Below are positions 34,283-43,047 of a stretch of 64,000 bases of DNA, piece by piece. The stretch is from NCBI RefSeq assembly GCF_002217475.1, contig NZ_MUHH01000022.1, positions 83,697 through 147,696 on the forward strand. The letters run 5' to 3'. How positions within the stretch are numbered: position 1 is the stretch's first letter; every line of letters starts with the position of its first letter. The position numbers were made by a program, and so were the translations under genes. The notes under the pieces are model-generated. The model saw only the letters and a list, made by a program, of their open reading frames with translations, made no database searches and was not told the DNA's origin. This stretch comes from Flavobacterium tructae (lineage in GTDB: Bacteria; Bacteroidota; Bacteroidia; Flavobacteriales; Flavobacteriaceae).

Positions 34283-35860
34283 ATGAAATTTAATTCAAAA
34301 TATTTACCACTTGTTATCGGAGCAACCTTAGCTCTGGGTATTGTTCTCGGAAGCCTGATGAATGCTCCCGCGGATGATCAGCTTTTGGCTAAAAATTACT
34401 CAAAAACCAAACTGAATAAGCTGATCGATTTTATCAATAATGAATATGTTGACAGTATCAACACCGATTCAATTGTAAATCTTACAGTCGACAATATCTT
34501 ATCAAAATTAGATCCGCATTCCGTTTATATTCCCCCAACAGAACAGGCCGAAGTAGCCGAAAGCATGAAAGGAGATTTTGTAGGGATTGGAATTAATTTT
34601 TACATGTACAAAGATTCTGTTGCCATTATAAAACCAATTGAAAACGGGCCTTCGGCAAAAGCCGGAATAAAGTCTGGCGACCGTATTCTATTTGCCGGAA
34701 AAACCAAACTGTTCGGACGCAGATTGTCTTCAGATATTTTGTTTTCTAAGTTAAAAGGATTAAAAGGATCTGAGATTGAACTGACTGTTTTTAGAAGATC
34801 AGAACAAAAGAAACTTAAGTTTAAAGTAAAAAGAGATGTTATTCCAATCAAAAGTGTCGATGCTTCATTGATGCTGGGGAATAATGCCGGATATATCAAA
34901 ATCAATCGTTTTGCCGAAACTACTTTTAATGAGTTTAAGAGTGGTCTGGATCGATTGAAGCAAAAAGGAATCGAGTCGCTGGTGATTGACCTTCGTGACA
35001 ATGGCGGTGGTTATATGGAAGAAGCTATTGCAATTGCAGATGAATTTTTAAAAGACAAACAACTCATCGTTTTTACTAAAAATAAAAACGGTACAACCGA
35101 GAAGACTTATGCAACCAAAGCAGGCAGTTTTGAAACCGGAAAAGTGTATGTGCTGATTAATGAAAACAGTGCATCGGCCAGTGAAATTCTGGCGGGAGCA
35201 TTGCAGGATAACGACCGAGGGACCATTGTAGGCCGACGTTCTTTTGGAAAAGGTCTGGTGCAGCGTGAAATGGATTTCAACGACGGATCGGCAGTGAGGT
35301 TGACCGTGGCTCGTTATTACACCCCAACCGGAAGATCGATTCAGAAGCCTTATAAAAAAGGAAATGAAGACTATTTTAAGGAATCTGAAGCCCGTATAAA
35401 ATCAGGCGAACTTTATGCAAAAGACAGTATAAAAGTGGCCGATTCTTTAAAGTTTAAAACGCCAAAAGGTAAAATTGTATATGGCGGTGGCGGAATTGTT
35501 CCTGATGTTTTCGTGCCGATGGAGGCCGAGCATGGGAATGAAAATGTGGCCTACCTGATGCAAACCGGAATTGTGGGGCATTTCGTTTTTGAAGAATTGG
35601 ATAAAAACAGAGGTGTATTTGCCGGACTCCATTTTAATGAGTTTTTGGCAAAGATGAAGAGTTCTGATCTGTATTTTAAAAAGTTCAAAACCTATGTGTT
35701 GTCAGCCGGTTTAGATTTGAAATTTGACAAAACCAAAGCGTTGGTAAATCGATATATCACTGCTGAGTTTGCCAGACAATTGTATGGCGAATTGTATTAC
35801 TACGATGTTATTTTAAAAGAAGATGCCATGATCAAGGCTGTTTTGAAACCAAACAAGTAA
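34283..35860 (+). CDS. S41-family C-terminal processing peptidase (CtpA type)
   Basis: A 525-aa exported or membrane-anchored protease: N-terminal hydrophobic anchor (YLPLVIGATLALGIVLGSLM, residues 7-26), PDZ domain (about 95-180: FVGIGINFYMYKDSVAII, GPSAKAGIKSGDRILFAG), and the S41 core with the Ser in ENSASASEILAGALQDNDRG (near 293-312) and the Lys in RRSFGKGLVQ (near 318-327). These enzymes trim substrates with hydrophobic C-termini in the periplasm. It starts on the base after the deaminase stop. Confidence 0.93.
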   Translation: MKFNSKYLPLVIGATLALGIVLGSLMNAPADDQLLAKNYSKTKLNKLIDFINNEYVDSINTDSIVNLTVDNILSKLDPHSVYIPPTEQAEVAESMKGDFVGIGINFYMYKDSVAIIKPIENGPSAKAGIKSGDRILFAGKTKLFGRRLSSDILFSKLKGLKGSEIELTVFRRSEQKKLKFKVKRDVIPIKSVDASLMLGNNAGYIKINRFAETTFNEFKSGLDRLKQKGIESLVIDLRDNGGGYMEEAIAIADEFLKDKQLIVFTKNKNGTTEKTYATKAGSFETGKVYVLINENSASASEILAGALQDNDRGTIVGRRSFGKGLVQREMDFNDGSAVRLTVARYYTPTGRSIQKPYKKGNEDYFKESEARIKSGELYAKDSIKVADSLKFKTPKGKIVYGGGGIVPDVFVPMEAEHGNENVAYLMQTGIVGHFVFEELDKNRGVFAGLHFNEFLAKMKSSDLYFKKFKTYVLSAGLDLKFDKTKALVNRYITAEFARQLYGELYYYDVILKEDAMIKAVLKPNK

Positions 35861-35877
35861 TCCCTAATCTTCATCAG

Positions 35878-36243
35878 ATGAAAATAGAAACTATTGTAAA
35901 TGCTGAGATTGAACTATTAACGGCCATGAAAAGTGCAGATATTCCAACTTTGGAAAAGATGCTACATGACGATTTACTTTTTAATTTACCGGACGGACAA
36001 ACTATTACGAAAGAGTTTGATTTAAATTCGTATCGTTCAGGTAAGATGCAAATAGATGCATTAGAAGCTTCAGATCAGACTATAAACTTAATTGATGGCT
36101 CGGCTGTGGTTGCGGTAACGATTTTATTAAAAGGAAGCTTTAATCATGATCCCTTTAACGGAACTTTTAGGTACATCAGGGTTTGGAAACAGTTTGATGA
36201 AAACCCGAAAGTAATTGCCGGAAGCTGTATTCAATTGCAGTAA
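35878..36243 (+). CDS. NTF2-like (DUF4440) small protein
   Basis: A 121-aa protein with the SnoaL/NTF2-like cone-fold pattern: IELLTAMKSADIPTLEKMLH near the N-terminus, DDLLFNLPDGQTITKEFDLN, and a C-terminal FRYIRVWKQFDENPKVIAGS. Family members bind small ligands or act as minor enzymes; no specific function is visible. It is 17 nt behind the protease and probably in the same transcript. Confidence 0.8.
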   Translation: MKIETIVNAEIELLTAMKSADIPTLEKMLHDDLLFNLPDGQTITKEFDLNSYRSGKMQIDALEASDQTINLIDGSAVVAVTILLKGSFNHDPFNGTFRYIRVWKQFDENPKVIAGSCIQLQ

Positions 36244-36303
36244 AAAACGATCTAAGCTGGATTTTGTTAATCTGCGCTGCTTTTGTGCTAATTTTCCAGG
36301 GTT

Positions 36304-36909
36304 TTATCGAATACTGTCGTGAGCATGAGTTTGTACACCGTTGTTCCATAAAGTTAAGATGTCTGTCGCTACGGCAGCACCACTTCCGGCTGCAATGGCC
36401 AATTGACTTCTCCAGCCTGCCAGAGTTCCTGTAACGTAAATGCCATCGGCAACCTTGTGGTCGTCATTTTTAAGTTGGATTCGCTGTTTTTCTGGAAGTG
36501 CTTTCTTGTGTGGCTCGATATATTGCATTAAGCCTTCTATGTCAAAAGTATTCGCTGAACCAATGCCAACTACGATACTTTTTGTTTTATAAGAGTTTTT
36601 GTTGGTAGTTACAATGAAGTCTGGGTATGAACCCTCAACTTTAACTACCTTTTCGTTTTCTATCTGAGTGATATGCGGATAAGTTTTGGCTAAATCCTGA
36701 GTACTTTCTACTAACAAATCAGATCCCAGTTTACCGGGTGTAATGCCGTAAGCATTGTAAAAAATGGCTTCCTGTAGAGAAGAGTTTTTTTGATGTGTAA
36801 AAATTCCGATTTTTTTGTCGGTTACAAAAGCTTTGTTTTTGGCTGATCCCAATACAAGGGCACAGGACATGCCTGAAACACCTCCGCCAATAATTAAAAC
36901 ATCAAACAT
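36304..36909 (-). CDS. Short FAD-dependent oxidoreductase lacking the NADPH domain and redox cysteines
   Basis: The 201-aa protein begins with the FAD-binding MFDVLIIGGGVSGMSCALVL and ends with the second FAD motif VADGIYVTGTLAGWRSQLAI (near 150-169), as in thioredoxin reductases. It is about 110 residues shorter than those enzymes: the inserted NADPH domain and the CxxC pair are missing. Both ends are intact, so it looks like a genuine short family rather than a truncation. The ATG at 36909 is preferred over one at 36939, which would overlap the upstream membrane gene. Confidence 0.8.
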   Translation of the reverse strand: MFDVLIIGGGVSGMSCALVLGSAKNKAFVTDKKIGIFTHQKNSSLQEAIFYNAYGITPGKLGSDLLVESTQDLAKTYPHITQIENEKVVKVEGSYPDFIVTTNKNSYKTKSIVVGIGSANTFDIEGLMQYIEPHKKALPEKQRIQLKNDDHKVADGIYVTGTLAGWRSQLAIAAGSGAAVATDILTLWNNGVQTHAHDSIR

Positions 36910-36913
36910 AGGA

Positions 36914-37114
36914 TTATCGTCCGTTTGTTTTTTCTTCAATTCTTTTAGAGATTCTAAAAATCAAAAGAATTAAAACGGCGCAGAATGAAGCAGCGATTCC
37001 AATAAAAGCAACTACACTGTCTCCCTGAAAAGGATTTTTGAAGTCCAGTAGCGTAATATTAAAAACGATTAATGCTAAAGCCAAAAGCACTAAAATTGAA
37101 GTAAAAATTTTCAT
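36914..37114 (-). CDS. Small two-helix membrane protein
   Basis: The 66-aa protein has two hydrophobic helices (SILVLLALALIVFNITLL, residues 5-22, and FIGIAASFCAVLILLIF, 37-53) and a basic C-terminal tail. No family recognised. It is 4 nt upstream of the FAD protein gene and presumably cotranscribed; it could anchor that protein at the membrane. Confidence 0.65.
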   Translation of the reverse strand: MKIFTSILVLLALALIVFNITLLDFKNPFQGDSVVAFIGIAASFCAVLILLIFRISKRIEEKTNGR

Positions 37115-37221
37115 AATGGTTGTTTGTTTGTCTAAAATAATAAAGTAGAACCGTCAGATGTGAAAAATATCTTAAAGTTATATTTTAGAAATTTTATGGG
37201 GTAAATTTATAAAAATAAATG

Positions 37222-37800
37222 TTAGACAAACAAACCTTTAACATTAGCAGCAAATAATTTAACAGCAATTGCTAAAAGGATTACTCCAAATGTCTTGCGA
37301 ACTACACCGAGTCCGTTTTCTCCTAATAAATTTTCTATTTTTTTAGAAGATTTCAAAACAACGTAAACCAGAATAATATTCAGTAAAATGGCAATGATAA
37401 TGTTAATAGTGTGAAACTGAGAACGTAATGATAATAAAGTAGTCATCGTACCGGCGCCAGCAATTAAAGGAAAGGCCAAAGGAACAATCGAGGCTGATCC
37501 CGGTTCTTCATCACGATAAATTCGGATTCCTAAAATCATTTCCAAGGCCAGAAAGAACAATACAAATGAACCCGCAACAGCAAAAGAATGTACATCAATT
37601 CCAATAAGATGTAAAAAACCTTCTCCGACAAAAAGAAAAGTAATCATAATCAGACCGGCTACAATCGAAGCTTTCTCTGAATCTATATGACCAACTTTCG
37701 CTCTCAAATTTAATATAATCGGAATTGATCCTACAATATCAATTACGGCAAAAAGTACCATTCCAACGGTGATAATTTCCTTAAAATCAATTTCTAACAT
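37222..37800 (-). CDS. MarC-family integral membrane protein
   Basis: The 192-aa protein has about six membrane helices and the MarC/UPF0056 pattern: VLFAVIDIVGSIPIILNL (residues 15-32), FVLFFLALEMILGIRIYR and FPLIAGAGTMTTLLSL (near 108-123). The family is of uncertain transport function; the original multiple-antibiotic-resistance link was not supported for E. coli MarC. A minus-strand -7 element lies at 37831-37838. Confidence 0.92.
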   Translation of the reverse strand: MLEIDFKEIITVGMVLFAVIDIVGSIPIILNLRAKVGHIDSEKASIVAGLIMITFLFVGEGFLHLIGIDVHSFAVAGSFVLFFLALEMILGIRIYRDEEPGSASIVPLAFPLIAGAGTMTTLLSLRSQFHTINIIIAILLNIILVYVVLKSSKKIENLLGENGLGVVRKTFGVILLAIAVKLFAANVKGLFV

Positions 37801-38118
37801 AATTTTTTTTATTTACTGTTTAGAGATGTGCAAAAGTAGATAATAAAGTTAATGCTTTTTTGTGATATAGTGAAAGGGCTGCATTTTTGTTATAAAAACA
37901 CGTGTTGTTGTTTAAAAAAACGATTTTTATAACAATTACCAAGTTGTTTTGCATATTTGCAAGGCGTTTGCTGAAAAATGTTGCGACGGTTTTTTGTCCG
38001 GGACCGGCATAAAGTGTTTGACATGAGGACCTGTTGGGTAAGTATGAGAAAAGAATAGGCAGAATATCTGCTTTCTTTGCGTATCTTTGCACTTTATAAA
38101 TTACAGTATTTCAATATC
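37801..38118. other. 318-nt divergent spacer between marC and DUF3109 genes
   Basis: Contains a minus-strand -7 element TACTTTTG (37831-37838) for the MarC gene and TATCTTTG (38082-38089) for the DUF3109 gene. Between them is a perfect 12-nt inverted repeat, TTGTTATAAAAA (37887-37898) and TTTTTATAACAA (37924-37935), with a 25-nt centre that includes ACACGTGT. No coding frame or known RNA was recognised. Confidence 0.5.
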
Positions 38119-38688
38119 ATGTTTCAATTAGGGAAAACCATTATTTCAGAAGATATTCTTGAAAAAGAATTTGTGTGCAACTTGTCAGCTTGTAAAGGAG
38201 CTTGCTGTGTTGATGGAGATGCCGGTGCGCCTTTGAGCGAAGCTGAGACTAAAATTCTGGAAGAAATCTATCCTAAAGTTAAGCCTTTCCTGCGAAAAGA
38301 AGGGATTGCTGCCATCGAAGCTCAGGGAACCTGGGTAAAAGGAACGGATGGTGATCTTGAAACGACTCTGATTGATAATAAAGACTGTGCTTATGTTATT
38401 TTTGATGGCAAGACTGCACTTTGCGGAATTGAGCAGGCGTACAATCAGGGAATTGTAGACTGGAAAAAACCTGTTTCCTGTCATTTGTATCCAATCCGGG
38501 TGAAAGACTTTACAGAGTTCGCTGCTGTAAACTATGACAAGTGGGATATTTGCGACGATGCCTGTTCGTTAGGTAAGGAGTTGGAAGTTCCGGTGTATAA
38601 ATTTGTCAAAGAAGCATTAATTCGCCGTTTTGGACAGGATTGGTATTTGGAGCTTGAAAAAGTTGCAGAAGAACTCAAAAAATCGTAA
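38119..38688 (+). CDS. DUF3109 family Cys-rich protein
   Basis: A 189-aa cytoplasmic protein with the DUF3109/YkgJ-like cysteine pattern: [17 protein letters not shown] (residues about 19-35), [20 protein letters not shown] (near 89-108), SCHLYPIRV (near 120) and WDICDDAC (near 141-148). Eight or more conserved Cys suggest a metal or Fe-S site. Function is unknown. The ATG at 38119 is chosen over an in-frame ATG at 38077 because the latter lies upstream of the -7 element. Confidence 0.88.
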   Translation: MFQLGKTIISEDILEKEFVCNLSACKGACCVDGDAGAPLSEAETKILEEIYPKVKPFLRKEGIAAIEAQGTWVKGTDGDLETTLIDNKDCAYVIFDGKTALCGIEQAYNQGIVDWKKPVSCHLYPIRVKDFTEFAAVNYDKWDICDDACSLGKELEVPVYKFVKEALIRRFGQDWYLELEKVAEELKKS

Positions 38689-39023
38689 AAAATCGGTAGC
38701 CATTACCATTGCTGGGAAGTGTTCGGATTTTGATTAAAAAACATTTAAGAAGTCAGGTGAAAACTTTTAAAAACATTTAAAATTTTCTTGCTTTTTGTTT
38801 CAAAAATTCTATATTTTACTTCCAAAAATGAGATGAAATTTAATATTAATTTGCTTGTTTTCAGTATTTTAGTTATTGTATGAAAAATATCTCATTTTCG
38901 GTGTGTTGTTAAAAACTACGCCCGATTGTGAATAAGTTTGACTTTTATTTTCGGCAACAAATGACAATCTTTGTAGTCTACTGAATGAGCTAAAATTTAG
39001 TATAAAAATTAAAGAAAAATTTC
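38689..39023 (+). other. 335-nt region upstream of nrdB with an inverted repeat
   Basis: No gene. AAAATGAGAT (38825-38834) and ATCTCATTTT (38889-38898) form a perfect 10-nt inverted repeat 54 nt apart. Closer to nrdB, AATCTTTG (about 38977) resembles a -7 element, with a TTTG at 38937-38940, although the spacing is longer than usual. The inverted repeat could be an operator or the base of an RNA stem. Confidence 0.4.
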
Positions 39024-40001
39024 ATGTTACAAGTCGAGCCAATATTACAAGAAAACAAAAATCGTTTCGTTATTTTCCCAATAAAACACCATGATATTTG
39101 GGAATGGTACAAAAAGATGGAGGCTAGTTTCTGGACTGCCGAAGAAATCGATTTGCACCAAGACTTGACTGACTGGAATAATAAATTAAGTGACGACGAA
39201 AGATACTTTATCAAGCACATTTTAGCTTTTTTTGCAGCTTCTGACGGAATTGTAAATGAAAACCTTGCAGAGAACTTTGTAAATGAAGTTCAATATGCCG
39301 AAGCTAAATTTTTCTATGGCTTTCAAATTATGATGGAGAATATCCATAGTGAGACTTATTCTTTATTAATTGATACCTATGTAAAAGACGAAGCAGAGAA
39401 AGCGGAATTGTTTAATGCTTTAGAAGTTTTTCCTGCGATTGGTAAAAAAGCAGAATGGGCTTTAAAATGGATCGAATCAGATTCGTTTGCTGAAAGACTA
39501 ATTGCTTTTGCAGCAGTAGAGGGGATCTTTTTCTCAGGTGCTTTCTGTTCAATTTATTGGTTGAAAAAACGTGGTTTAATGCCAGGTTTAACTTTTTCGA
39601 ATGAATTGATTTCGCGTGACGAAGGTGTACACTGTGATTTTGCAGTGCACTTACACAATCATCACCTGGTTAATAAAGTGCCAAAAGACAGAATTAAAGA
39701 AATCATCGTTGATGCTTTAAATATCGAAAGAGAGTTTGTAACAGAATCTCTTCCGGTAAGTTTAATAGGAATGAATGCTACTTTAATGACGCAATATCTA
39801 GAATTTGTTGCGGATAGATTATTAGTAGAATTAGGTTGCGAGCGTGTGTATGGATCAGCGAATCCGTTTGATTTCATGGACATGATCTCTCTTCAGGGAA
39901 AAACTAATTTCTTTGAAAAACGTGTTGCGGAGTATCAAAAATCAGGTGTGATGAACACAGATAGTGATGCTCAGAAAATTTCATTTGATGCAGATTTTTA
40001 G
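39024..40001 (+). CDS. nrdB: Ribonucleoside-diphosphate reductase, class Ia small subunit
   Basis: The subunit holds the diiron-tyrosyl radical used to reduce ribonucleotides. The 325-aa sequence is of the eukaryote-like type: [18 protein letters not shown] (first Asp and Glu ligands), [20 protein letters not shown] (Glu and His ligands and the Tyr region), [20 protein letters not shown], and [10 protein letters not shown]. The C-terminal tail FDADF resembles the peptide that docks onto the large subunit in eukaryotic enzymes. nrdA follows after a structured 252-nt spacer. Confidence 0.95.
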   Translation: MLQVEPILQENKNRFVIFPIKHHDIWEWYKKMEASFWTAEEIDLHQDLTDWNNKLSDDERYFIKHILAFFAASDGIVNENLAENFVNEVQYAEAKFFYGFQIMMENIHSETYSLLIDTYVKDEAEKAELFNALEVFPAIGKKAEWALKWIESDSFAERLIAFAAVEGIFFSGAFCSIYWLKKRGLMPGLTFSNELISRDEGVHCDFAVHLHNHHLVNKVPKDRIKEIIVDALNIEREFVTESLPVSLIGMNATLMTQYLEFVADRLLVELGCERVYGSANPFDFMDMISLQGKTNFFEKRVAEYQKSGVMNTDSDAQKISFDADF

Positions 40002-40058
40002 CCAACAGCAATAAATTTAGTGTATACCAAAACACTAAAAAAATAAATCATTTTATAA

Positions 40059-40253
40059 GATTGAATCTTCATCCCAAATCGTTGATTCAAGTACAATTTT
40101 TAATGCCTTTCAGTTTGTTTTTCAAACTGGAAACAGACAACTATTGAGAATCCTGCAATTCTCAAAAAATAATTTAAAAACACACAATGTTTAAGCCTTG
40201 GAAATCGTTATTCCCGAGACTTTCATTTTTTCAATAACTAAAAAAGTAAGCTT
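40059..40253 (+). promoter_or_regulatory. Structured nrdB-nrdA intergenic region with a micro-ORF
   Basis: Three short hairpins occur in series: AAGATT/AATCTT (near 40059), CAGTTTG/CAAACTG with a T5 loop (40111-40129) and GAGAAT/ATTCTC (40146-40163). They are followed by a 16-codon frame (40187-40237, MFKPWKSLFPRLSFFQ) ending 16 nt before the nrdA start. This may be a translated leader controlling nrdA or a processing region; evidence is positional only. Confidence 0.35.
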
Positions 40254-42647
40254 ATGTATGTAGTAAAAAGAGATGGCCATAAAGAGCCGGTAATGTTTGA
40301 TAAGATTACAGAAAGAATCAAAAAATTGTGTTATGGTTTAAATGAACTTGTAGATCCTGTTAAGGTAGCGATGAGGGTTATTGAAGGATTGTACGATGGG
40401 GTTTCGACTTCTGAGTTGGATAATCTTGCGGCAGAAACGGCGGCTTCTATGACGATTGCGCATCCTGATTATGCACAATTGGCGGCACGTGTGGCAATTT
40501 CAAATCTACATTCCAATACCAAGAAATCGTTCTCAGAAACGATGAAGGATATGTACAATTACGTAAATCCAAGAAACGGACAAGATGCTCCGTTACTTTC
40601 GGATGAAGTATTTAAAGTAATTCAGGAAAACTCCGCTTTCTTAGATTCTCATATCATTTACACAAGAGATTTTAATTACGATTACTTTGGTTTTAAAACC
40701 TTAGAACGTTCTTATCTGTTAAAAATAAACGGTAAAATCGTCGAAAGGCCACAGCACATGTTAATGCGTGTTTCGGTTGGTATTCACCTTGACGATTTAA
40801 AAGCTGTAATTGAAACCTACGACTTAATGTCTAAAAAGTTCTTTACGCATGCAACGCCAACGTTGTTTAATGCCGGAACTCCAAAACCACAAATGTCTTC
40901 TTGTTTTCTATTGGCCATGCAGGACGATAGTATTGATGGTATTTATGATACTTTAAAACAAACCGCTAAAATTTCACAATCGGCGGGAGGAATCGGACTT
41001 TCTATTCATAACGTTCGTGCGACGGGATCATACATTCGTGGCACAAACGGAACTTCAAACGGAATTGTTCCGATGTTGAGAGTTTTCAACGATACTGCTC
41101 GTTATGTAGATCAAGGTGGCGGAAAACGTAAAGGAAGTTTTGCGATTTACATCGAAACCTGGCATGCTGATATCTTTGATTTCTTAGATTTAAAGAAAAA
41201 CACAGGGAAAGAAGAAATGCGTGCGAGAGATTTATTCTTCGCGATGTGGACTTCAGATTTATTCATGAAACGTGTACAGGAAGATACTACCTGGACTTTA
41301 ATGTGTCCTAATGAGTGTCCTGGTTTGTACGATGTTTATGGAGAAGAATTTGAAGCATTGTATACCGATTATGAATTTAGAGGAAAAGGTAGAAAAACGA
41401 TTCGTGCACGTGAATTATGGGAGAAAATCCTGGAATCACAAATCGAAACGGGAACACCGTATATGTTGTACAAAGATGCAGCAAACCGTAAATCAAATCA
41501 CAAGAATTTAGGAACCATTCGTTCGTCTAACTTGTGTACTGAGATTATGGAGTATACTTCTAAAGATGAAATCGCAGTTTGTAACCTGGCTTCTATTTCA
41601 TTACCCATGTTTATTGATAACGGAAAATTCGATCACGAAGCGCTTTACAATGTTACGAAACGTGTAACACGTAACCTGAACAAGGTAATCGACAGAAACT
41701 ATTACCCGGTTAAGGAAGCTGAAAATTCTAACCTTCGTCATCGTCCGGTAGGATTAGGAGTGCAAGGTTTAGCCGATGCTTTCATCATGTTGCGTATGCC
41801 ATTTACAAGTGATCAGGCTAAAGCATTAAACCAGGAAATTTTCGAAACTTTATACTTTGCAGCTGTAACCGCTTCTATGGAAATGGCAAAAGAAGAAGGA
41901 CCATATTCAACTTTCGCAGGTTCTCCAATGTCACAGGGAGAATTCCAATACAATATGTGGGGATTGAAAGATGAAGAATTATCAGGTCGTTGGGACTGGG
42001 CTTCTTTAAGAAAAGAAGTAATGGAGCACGGAGTTCGTAACTCATTATTGGTTGCGCCAATGCCAACAGCTTCGACTTCACAAATTTTAGGAAACAATGA
42101 AGCTTTCGAGCCGTATACCTCAAACATTTATACACGTCGTGTATTGTCTGGAGAATTCATCGTAGTAAACAAACATTTACTTCATGATTTAGTAGACAGA
42201 GGTTTGTGGAACGAAGATTTGAAACAAGAAATTATGCGTCATAACGGATCTGTTCAAAACATTGATATTATTCCACAAGATTTAAAAGATCTTTATAAAA
42301 CAGTTTGGGAAATGTCGATGAAAGACATTATCGATATGTCACGTCAAAGAGGTTACTTCATTGATCAATCACAATCGTTAAACTTGTTCATGCAGGATGC
42401 CAACTATTCTAAACTAACGTCTATGCACTTCTACGCTTGGCAATCAGGTTTAAAAACAGGAATGTATTACCTAAGAACAAAATCAGCAGTTGATGCGATT
42501 AAGTTTACGTTGAACAACGATAAAAAAGAAGAAACAAGCCCAACTTTAGTTCCGGAAACTGAAGCAATCAGCGTTGAAGATTACAAAGCAATGTTGCTAA
42601 AAGCGCAAGCTGGAGATCCTGAAGATTGTGAAATGTGTGGATCTTAA
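40254..42647 (+). CDS. nrdA: Ribonucleoside-diphosphate reductase, class Ia large subunit
   Basis: Catalytic subunit reducing NDPs to dNDPs. The 797-aa protein has an N-terminal ATP-cone (residues 1-90: [20 protein letters not shown]), the substrate-region cysteine in [20 protein letters not shown] (near 215), [17 protein letters not shown] (near 244), the radical-site Cys in [14 protein letters not shown] (near 425-438), [11 protein letters not shown] and the Tyr pair region [17 protein letters not shown]. It ends in CEMCGS, the mobile cysteine pair that re-reduces the active site. Like NrdB it is eukaryote-like. Confidence 0.96.
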   Translation: MYVVKRDGHKEPVMFDKITERIKKLCYGLNELVDPVKVAMRVIEGLYDGVSTSELDNLAAETAASMTIAHPDYAQLAARVAISNLHSNTKKSFSETMKDMYNYVNPRNGQDAPLLSDEVFKVIQENSAFLDSHIIYTRDFNYDYFGFKTLERSYLLKINGKIVERPQHMLMRVSVGIHLDDLKAVIETYDLMSKKFFTHATPTLFNAGTPKPQMSSCFLLAMQDDSIDGIYDTLKQTAKISQSAGGIGLSIHNVRATGSYIRGTNGTSNGIVPMLRVFNDTARYVDQGGGKRKGSFAIYIETWHADIFDFLDLKKNTGKEEMRARDLFFAMWTSDLFMKRVQEDTTWTLMCPNECPGLYDVYGEEFEALYTDYEFRGKGRKTIRARELWEKILESQIETGTPYMLYKDAANRKSNHKNLGTIRSSNLCTEIMEYTSKDEIAVCNLASISLPMFIDNGKFDHEALYNVTKRVTRNLNKVIDRNYYPVKEAENSNLRHRPVGLGVQGLADAFIMLRMPFTSDQAKALNQEIFETLYFAAVTASMEMAKEEGPYSTFAGSPMSQGEFQYNMWGLKDEELSGRWDWASLRKEVMEHGVRNSLLVAPMPTASTSQILGNNEAFEPYTSNIYTRRVLSGEFIVVNKHLLHDLVDRGLWNEDLKQEIMRHNGSVQNIDIIPQDLKDLYKTVWEMSMKDIIDMSRQRGYFIDQSQSLNLFMQDANYSKLTSMHFYAWQSGLKTGMYYLRTKSAVDAIKFTLNNDKKEETSPTLVPETEAISVEDYKAMLLKAQAGDPEDCEMCGS

Positions 42648-42717
42648 TTTTTTTTAGAAGAAAGAAGATAGAGTAAAGAAAATAGAGTAGTGATTATTTT
42701 TATTCTTAAGTTTATAG

Positions 42718-42750
42718 AAAGCAGTTATCGTAAGGGTAGCTGCTTTTTTT
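42718..42750 (+). terminator. Terminator of nrdA
   Basis: A 12-bp stem with two G-U pairs (AAAGCAGTTATC / GGGTAGCTGCTTT) and a 5-nt loop, followed by a T run, 70 nt past the stop codon. Confidence 0.8.
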
Positions 42751-42960
42751 GTTGTTGTTTGTTTTTGTCAATGTAGAGGAACGAGGTGTTTTTGTCCACT
42801 GCTATTTTAATATTGTCCAGGGTTTCAACCGTTAAATACACTGCATTTTGTCATAGGTTTTCCAGACTTGAAACTATAACTTGTAATGTATATAAATGTT
42901 ATAAAGCGCGTAATATCCCATAAAAAAATCCGTTCTAATTATTACCAAAGATTTTAAAGC

Positions 42961-43000
42961 CTTAGCACCTTAGTAACTAAGCATCTCAGAACCTTCTCTT
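42961..43000. repeat. Dispersed TTAG-type repeat, copy 2
   Basis: CTTAGCACCTTAGTAACT followed by AAGCATCTCAGAACCTT: internally repetitive with about 10-nt units, related to 15431-15472 (opposite orientation) and 45710-45746. Confidence 0.5.
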
Positions 43001-43047
43001 TAAACCTTTAAGAGAAAGTCAAGTCTTATTGTAATACTTTCTGAATT

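Larger units (their letters stand above)
42648..43047. other. 400-nt spacer after nrdA
   Basis: Contains the nrdA terminator (42718-42750) and a tract of the dispersed TTAG-type repeat (42961-43000). The rest is AT-rich without a supported frame or RNA. Confidence 0.5.

Noticed and set aside
38821..38883. 16-codon hydrophobic frame in the nrdB upstream region
   Set aside because: It overlaps the inverted-repeat region, and a short AT-rich hydrophobic frame is expected by chance.
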